From positions 124,001 through 188,000 of the forward strand of contig NZ_BAABHJ010000023.1 of assembly GCF_039542035.1 (NCBI RefSeq): a stretch of 64,000 bases of DNA, written 5' to 3'. Positions 59,067 through 64,000 of the stretch are shown one piece after another. Below the pieces are notes generated by a model. It did no database searches. It was given only the letters and a program-made list of their open reading frames with translations, and was not told where the DNA came from. This stretch comes from Actinoallomurus liliacearum (GTDB lineage Bacteria > Actinomycetota > Actinomycetes > Streptosporangiales > Streptosporangiaceae). The translations under genes and the position numbers were made by a program. The stretch's first letter is position 1. Each line of letters starts with the position of its first letter.

Positions 59067-60308
59067 ATGCCCGACGACAGCCCGTCCGCAGCAGCCCGCC
59101 GAGACGTCGTGATCCTCGGCTCGACCGGATCGATCGGCACCCAGGCCATCGACGTGATCCGCCGGAACCCCGACCGATTCCGGGTGGTCGGACTGGCCGC
59201 CGGTGGCGGCCGGGTCGACCTGCTCGCCCGCCAGGTCCTCGACCTGCGACCCGACGTGGTCGCCGTCGCCCGGGGATCGGTGGCCGAGGACCTCCAGCTC
59301 GCCCTGTACGCCGAGGCACAGAAACGGGGCTACTCCGCGGGGGAGTACCGCCTGCCCAAGCTCCTCGCCGGGCCGGGAACGATCGCCGAGGTCGCCGCCT
59401 GGCCGTGCGACGTCGTGCTGAACGGCGTGGAGGGCGCGGCCGGCCTGCGGCCGACCCTCGCGGCGCTCGACGCCGGGCGCACCCTCGCGCTGGCGAACAA
59501 GGAGTCGCTCATCATCGGCGGCCCGCTCGTCAAACGACGGGCCAAGCCGGGCCAGATCGTGCCGGTCGACTCCGAGCACTCCGCGCTGGCCCAGTGCCTG
59601 CGCGGCGGCACGCGCGGTGAGCTGCGCCGCCTCGTCGTGACCGCGAGCGGCGGCCCGTTCCGGGGACGGACGCGCGCCGAGCTGGCCGATGTGACACCCG
59701 AGCAGGCCCTCGCCCATCCGACCTGGGCGATGGGGCCGCTGGTCACCGTCAACTCCGCGACGCTGGTCAACAAGGGTCTGGAGGTCATCGAGGCCCATCT
59801 GCTGTTCGACGTGCCGTTCGACCGGATCGAGGTGGTGGTGCACCCGCAGTCGATCGTGCACTCGATGGTGGAGTTCGTCGACGGGGCGACGCTCGCCAAG
59901 GCGAGCCCGCCGGACATGCGCCTGGCGATCGCCCTCAGCCTCGCGTGGCCCGACCGGGTGCCCGACGTGGCGCCCGCCCTTGACTGGACCCGGGCGCAGA
60001 CCTGGGAGTTCTTCCCGCTCGACGACGAGGCGTTCCCCGCCGTGCGCCTGGCGCGGGAGGTCGGCTCGGCCGGCGGCACCGCCCCGGCCGTCTACAACGG
60101 CGCGAACGAGGAGTGCGTCGCCTCCTTCCTCGCCGGAAGGCTGGCGTTTTCGGCGATTGTCGACACGGTCGCGCGGGTAGTGTCCGAGCACATGACCGCT
60201 CCGGGTCCGCTGAACAGGGAGGATTCCGGCGGCGGGCTCACCGTGGACGACGTGCTCGCCGCCGATCGGTGGGCACGGACGCGAGCACGGGAGCTGACGT
60301 CTGGTTGA
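59067..60308 (+). CDS. dxr: 1-deoxy-D-xylulose-5-phosphate reductoisomerase
   Basis: 413 aa from ATG 59067 (GTG 59064 is an alternative). NADPH site [18 protein letters not shown] (15-31), [13 protein letters not shown], metal/substrate site [30 protein letters not shown], and [19 protein letters not shown] are all present. The enzyme makes 2-C-methyl-D-erythritol 4-phosphate in the MEP route. It is followed in a TTGA overlap by a site-2 protease gene and then ispG, the common actinobacterial order. Confidence 0.97.
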   Translation: MPDDSPSAAARRDVVILGSTGSIGTQAIDVIRRNPDRFRVVGLAAGGGRVDLLARQVLDLRPDVVAVARGSVAEDLQLALYAEAQKRGYSAGEYRLPKLLAGPGTIAEVAAWPCDVVLNGVEGAAGLRPTLAALDAGRTLALANKESLIIGGPLVKRRAKPGQIVPVDSEHSALAQCLRGGTRGELRRLVVTASGGPFRGRTRAELADVTPEQALAHPTWAMGPLVTVNSATLVNKGLEVIEAHLLFDVPFDRIEVVVHPQSIVHSMVEFVDGATLAKASPPDMRLAIALSLAWPDRVPDVAPALDWTRAQTWEFFPLDDEAFPAVRLAREVGSAGGTAPAVYNGANEECVASFLAGRLAFSAIVDTVARVVSEHMTAPGPLNREDSGGGLTVDDVLAADRWARTRARELTSG

Positions 60309-61486
60309 CCTATCTGCTCGGAGCGCTGGCCTTCGTCCTCGCGCTGCTCCTCTCCGTGGTGCTGCACGAGGCGGGTCACTTCCTGACGGCCAAGCGCTTC
60401 GGCATGAAGGCGACGCAGTTCTTCGTGGGCTTCGGGTCGACCCTGTGGTCGCGCCGCCGGGGCGAGACCGAGTACGGGGTCAAGGCCATCCCGCTCGGCG
60501 GCTTCGTGAAGATCGTCGGCTACACCCCGCTGGAGGAGATCGACCCGGCCGACGAGGCGCGGGCGTTCTATCGCCGGCCGGCGTTGCAGCGAGTGGTCGT
60601 GATCGTGGCCGGCGTCGTGATCAACATCATCCTGGCGTTCGTGCTGCTGGTCGTCCTCGCGGCGGCGGTGGGAATCCCGGACACCGGGAACGCCACCACC
60701 GCCGTCCGCCGGGTCTCACCCTGCGTGCCGGTCAGCGGCGCGGTCTGCACGGACCGCGACCCGGTGTCACCCGCCTCGGTGGCGGGCCTGCGGCCGCGCG
60801 ACCGGGTCGTGTCCTTCGCCGGGACGCCGGTCCGCGACTGGAACGGCCTGTCCCGCCTCATCCAGGGGACCCGGCCGGAGGAGAGCGTGCCGGTCGTGGT
60901 CGAGCGGCACGGTGCCCGGCGTACGGTGACGGTCCGGATCGGGCGGCTGGCCGGCCACGGCTACCTCGGGGTCGAGCCGGTGCCGCGCATCCGGACGATG
61001 GGCCCGGTCGCGGCGGTGCGGTTCGCGGGCCGGCTCACGGGTCAGATGACGGTCGCGATCGGCGGGATCGTGGTGGACGTGCCGAAGGCGATCCCGAAGC
61101 TGTTCTCCCGCGAGCGGGCCAACACGCCGGGCGGCCAGGCGGGCAGCATCGTGGGCGGAGCCGAGACCTCGGGGCAGGTGTTCTCCTCCAGCGACAGCTG
61201 GCGCGCGAAGCTCGGCATGTTCCTGCTGCTGGTCTCCTCGCTGAACCTCTTCGTCGGGCTGCTGAACCTCTTCCCGCTCCTGCCGTTGGACGGCGGTCAC
61301 CTGGCGGTGGTCTGCTACGAACGGATCAAGGTATGGATCTTCCGGATACGGGGCCGGCCCGATCCGGGGCCCGTCGACCTCACCAAGCTGATGCCGGTGA
61401 CGTACGCCTTCGTCGTCCTGCTGGTGGGGTTGGGCGTTCTGCTGGTACTCGCCGACCTGATAAATCCACTCAAACTCCCCCAGTAA
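60305..61486 (+). CDS. rseP: RseP/Rip1-type site-2 metalloprotease
   Basis: 393 aa from TTG 60305, overlapping the dxr stop. M50 hallmarks: zinc site HEAGH (about 21-25) in the first TM helix and LDGGH with the second metal-binding Asp in [14 protein letters not shown] (about 330). A PDZ domain sits between TM helices (about 150-225: [31 protein letters not shown]). Four TM helices in all. It cleaves membrane anti-sigma factors or similar substrates. Middle gene of dxr-rseP-ispG. Confidence 0.95.
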   Translation: MTYLLGALAFVLALLLSVVLHEAGHFLTAKRFGMKATQFFVGFGSTLWSRRRGETEYGVKAIPLGGFVKIVGYTPLEEIDPADEARAFYRRPALQRVVVIVAGVVINIILAFVLLVVLAAAVGIPDTGNATTAVRRVSPCVPVSGAVCTDRDPVSPASVAGLRPRDRVVSFAGTPVRDWNGLSRLIQGTRPEESVPVVVERHGARRTVTVRIGRLAGHGYLGVEPVPRIRTMGPVAAVRFAGRLTGQMTVAIGGIVVDVPKAIPKLFSRERANTPGGQAGSIVGGAETSGQVFSSSDSWRAKLGMFLLLVSSLNLFVGLLNLFPLLPLDGGHLAVVCYERIKVWIFRIRGRPDPGPVDLTKLMPVTYAFVVLLVGLGVLLVLADLINPLKLPQ

Positions 61487-61598
61487 GCCCTCGCGTGTGC
61501 AGCATCCCCGTCGGTTGCCTAGGCTTGGGACCAATGCCGAGCACCCACTGGAAGGAGGGCGCGGCGCACCGGAGCGTGAGCTCCGCGCCGCGTTGCCG

Positions 61599-62756
61599 AT
61601 GACCGTCGATCTTGGAATTCCGCAGGCCAAACCGAGGCCGCTCGCCCCGCGTCGCAAGTCGCGGCAGATCATGGTGGGCAACGTGCCGGTCGGCGGCGAC
61701 GCGCCGGTGTCGGTCCAGTCGATGACCACCACCTTGACCTCCGACGTCAACGCGACGTTGCAGCAGATCGCGGAGCTGACCGCCTCGGGCTGCCAGATCG
61801 TACGCGTGGCGGTGCCGTCTCAGGACGACGCCGACGCGCTGCCCGCGATCGCCCGTAAGTCTCAGATCCCGGTCATCGCCGACATCCATTTCCAGCCCAA
61901 GTACGTCTTCGCGGCGATCGACGCGGGCTGCGCGGCGGTGCGGGTGAACCCGGGCAACATCAAGAAGTTCGACGACAAGGTCGGTGAGATCGCCCGGGCC
62001 GCCAAGGACGCGGGCGTCCCCATCCGCATCGGCGTGAACGCCGGCTCGCTGGACAAGCGCCTGCTGGAGAAGTACGGCAAGGCGACCGCCGAGGCGCTCG
62101 TCGAGTCGGCGCTGTGGGAGTGCTCCCTGTTCGAGGAGCACGACTTCCGGGACATCAAGATCTCGGTCAAGCACAACGACCCGGTCGTGATGATCAACGC
62201 CTACCGTCAGTTGGCGGCCCGTTGCGACTACCCGCTGCACCTCGGCGTCACCGAGGCGGGTCCGGCGTTCCAGGGCACGATCAAGTCGGCGGTGGCGTTC
62301 GGCGCGCTGCTGGCCGAGGGCATCGGGGACACGATCCGGGTCTCGCTGTCGGCCCCGCCGGTCGAGGAGGTCAAGGTCGGCATCCAGATCCTGGAGTCGC
62401 TGAACCTCCGCGAGCGCGGCCTGGAGATCGTCTCCTGTCCCTCCTGCGGCCGGGCCCAGGTCGACGTCTACACCCTGGCCGACGAGGTCACCGCGGCGTT
62501 GAAGGACTTCCCGGTCCCGCTGCGGGTGGCGGTCATGGGCTGCGTCGTGAACGGCCCGGGCGAGGCGCGCGAGGCCGACCTCGGCGTGGCGTCCGGGAAC
62601 GGCAAGGGGCAGATCTTTGTGAAGGGCGAGGTCATCAAGACGGTGCCCGAGTCGCAGATCGTCGAGACCCTCATCGAGGAGGCCGTCCGGATCGCCGAGG
62701 AGATGGGCGTCGACGTCACCGGCGACGGCCCCGGCGCCGACGTCACCGTGTCCTGA
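61599..62756 (+). CDS. ispG: 4-hydroxy-3-methylbut-2-en-1-yl diphosphate synthase
   Basis: 385 aa from ATG 61599. Family blocks: [70 protein letters not shown] and the iron-sulfur ligands SCPSCGR (about residues 278-282) and [15 protein letters not shown] (about 315). It converts methylerythritol cyclodiphosphate to HMBPP. A strong 14-bp terminator follows. It is the third gene of the dxr cluster, about 110 bp after rseP. Confidence 0.97.
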   Translation: MTVDLGIPQAKPRPLAPRRKSRQIMVGNVPVGGDAPVSVQSMTTTLTSDVNATLQQIAELTASGCQIVRVAVPSQDDADALPAIARKSQIPVIADIHFQPKYVFAAIDAGCAAVRVNPGNIKKFDDKVGEIARAAKDAGVPIRIGVNAGSLDKRLLEKYGKATAEALVESALWECSLFEEHDFRDIKISVKHNDPVVMINAYRQLAARCDYPLHLGVTEAGPAFQGTIKSAVAFGALLAEGIGDTIRVSLSAPPVEEVKVGIQILESLNLRERGLEIVSCPSCGRAQVDVYTLADEVTAALKDFPVPLRVAVMGCVVNGPGEAREADLGVASGNGKGQIFVKGEVIKTVPESQIVETLIEEAVRIAEEMGVDVTGDGPGADVTVS

Positions 62757-62776
62757 CGCCTTTACACACGTGTTTT

Positions 62777-62809
62777 ACGGCCCTTCCGGAATTACTCCGG
62801 AAGGGCCGT
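62777..62809 (+). terminator. terminator after ispG
   Basis: Perfect 14-bp stem ACGGCCCTTCCGGA/TCCGGAAGGGCCGT with loop ATTAC, followed by CTCCTTTTCT. Confidence 0.9.
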
Positions 62810-62991
62810 CTCCTTTTCTGATGCACCGATGAGTTGCCTTGTCCGCCGCCAATACGGATGTTTCGGTATTTGTCACGATTCTGCATCCTTGATCCCTAAC
62901 TCTTGATCGCCCCACCTGTCACACGCGCACAATGCCCCGGCATCCACCGAATTGCGGGGCTCAGTGGGGAGCCGCGCGGAGGAGGGGACCA

Positions 62992-64000
62992 GTGAAGAAG
63001 CTCGTAGTGGTCACGGCCGCGATCGGCCTGACCCTTACCGGCGTCGGCCCGGCGGTGGCCGCCGGCGGCTCCGCGACACCGACGCCCGCCCCGGCCGGAG
63101 AGTCCGCCCAGGCAGTGGCCGCCGGAATCGCCTGGACGCCGTGCCCGGACAACGACCCGATCGAGGGCACGAAACTGCAGGGCCTGGAGTGCGGCACCCT
63201 GCGGGTCCCGCTCGACTACGCCCATCCGCACGGCCGTCAGATCACGTTGGCGCTGACCCGTGCCAAGGCGACCGACACCCGGCACTACCAGGGCGTCGTC
63301 CTGCTGAACCGGGGCGGCCCCGGCGGGCACGGGCGCGACCTGCCCACCCGGTTCGCCAAGGGGACGTACGGCCTGCCGACGTCGGTCGGCGCGACGTACG
63401 ACTGGATCGGCTTCGATCCGCGCGCCGTCGGCGCGAGCTCCATCGACGGCACCGGCAAGGGCATCATCTGCGACCCGTCCTTCCAGGCGCCCGGCAAGGC
63501 CCGGCCCGACTACACGCCGGGCTCCAAGGCCGAGGAGCTGGCCTGGCGGGCGAAGGCGAAGAAGTACGCCCAGGACTGCGGCCGGCGGTACGGCTCCGCG
63601 CTGAAGTACCAGACCTCCGCCAACTGGGCGCGCGACATGGACTCGATCCGCAAGGCGCTCGGCCAGCACAAGATCAGCTACTACGGCTACTCCTACGGGA
63701 CCTACCTCGGGTCGGTCTACGCGTCGCTGTTCCCGACGCACGTGCGCCGCATGGTCCTGGACAGCGTCGTACGGCCCAGCGGGGTCTGGTACGACGTCAA
63801 CCTCGACCAGGACGTGGCGTTCCAGAAGCGCTTCGAGATCTTCCTGACCTGGATCGCCAAGTACGACGCGGTCTACCACCTCGGCGCCACGCACGCCGCG
63901 GTGAAGGCGAACTACTACAAGATCCGCGCGGCGCTCGCCAAGGACCCGATCAACGGGCAGCTCGGCCCCGACGAACTGGACGACACCGTCCAGGCCGACG
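62992..64000 (+). CDS. secreted alpha/beta-hydrolase, tripeptidyl aminopeptidase-type, 3' truncated
   Basis: 336 codons from GTG 62992 (GGAGGAGGGG upstream) until the window edge. A signal peptide (KKLVVVTAAIGLTLTGVGPAVA) is followed by the mature enzyme: LECGTLRVPLDYAHPHG, VVLLNRGGPGGHG (oxyanion hole), WIGFDPRAVGASS, and the nucleophile Ser near 234 in YYGYSYGTYLGSVYASLFP. These blocks are those of streptomycete tripeptidyl aminopeptidases and proline iminopeptidase relatives. Asp and His of the triad lie beyond the window. Confidence 0.93.
   Translation, partial: MKKLVVVTAAIGLTLTGVGPAVAAGGSATPTPAPAGESAQAVAAGIAWTPCPDNDPIEGTKLQGLECGTLRVPLDYAHPHGRQITLALTRAKATDTRHYQGVVLLNRGGPGGHGRDLPTRFAKGTYGLPTSVGATYDWIGFDPRAVGASSIDGTGKGIICDPSFQAPGKARPDYTPGSKAEELAWRAKAKKYAQDCGRRYGSALKYQTSANWARDMDSIRKALGQHKISYYGYSYGTYLGSVYASLFPTHVRRMVLDSVVRPSGVWYDVNLDQDVAFQKRFEIFLTWIAKYDAVYHLGATHAAVKANYYKIRAALAKDPINGQLGPDELDDTVQAD

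Noticed and set aside
58849..59150. Repeat-rich ORFs upstream of dxr
   Set aside because: They only translate the G-rich tract, with no ribosome site or conserved composition.

Overview
High-GC DNA with actinobacterial signatures: frequent GTG/TTG starts, ATGA/TTGA overlaps, an ATP-binding protein/XRE-DUF5753/DUF397 trio, and a dxr-rip1(rseP)-ispG operon. A filamentous actinomycete is likely; Streptosporangiales/Thermomonosporaceae would fit, but this is inference from gene content and no taxonomic marker was compared.

Layout. 1-2.5 kb: truncated anti-sigma-like kinase, XRE regulator, DUF397 protein and a DUF6082-like membrane protein. 2.6-11.3 kb: amine/amino-acid catabolism, with a P1-family peptidase, PucR regulator, pterin dehydratase, class III aminotransferase overlapping methylmalonate-semialdehyde dehydrogenase, and an orphan PotD-like lipoprotein. 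11.3-16.5 kb: small zinc-ribbon protein, adenylate kinase, TenA-like protein, a TetR/MMPL exporter pair with a palindromic operator, and a GNAT acetyltransferase. 16.8-21.9 kb: a NusA-like protein lacking the polymerase-binding N-terminal domain, an unknown protein, two response regulators, a histidine kinase and a PDZ/Lon-like protease.

22-56.4 kb is the accessory heart of the window: a chromosomal type IV secretion-like (T4SS) locus. It encodes a sigma-70 factor, a tail-anchored proline-rich repeat protein, a protein ending in a DnaG-type CHC2 zinc finger, a TadA/VirB11-like ATPase without a Walker A motif, a TadZ/CpaE-like ParA ATPase with six 60-bp repeats, VirB4-like ATPase, VirB6-like giant membrane protein, lytic transglycosylase-NlpC/P60 hydrolase, two VirB8/TcpC-type proteins, a PrgI/VirB3-like protein, a pilin-sized two-TM protein and a VirD4/TcpA coupling ATPase. 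The coupling ATPase is followed by membrane, AIM24 and NERD-nuclease-like proteins. EamA-like membrane proteins, two of them with very basic tails, lie on both sides. I found no relaxase, integrase, att repeats or replication protein, so this may be a domesticated secretion system, or a conjugative system whose DNA-processing genes are elsewhere.

56.5-64 kb returns to core chromosome: two tandem secreted trypsin-like proteases, dxr, a site-2 protease and ispG (MEP isoprenoid pathway), and the start of a secreted tripeptidyl aminopeptidase cut by the window end.
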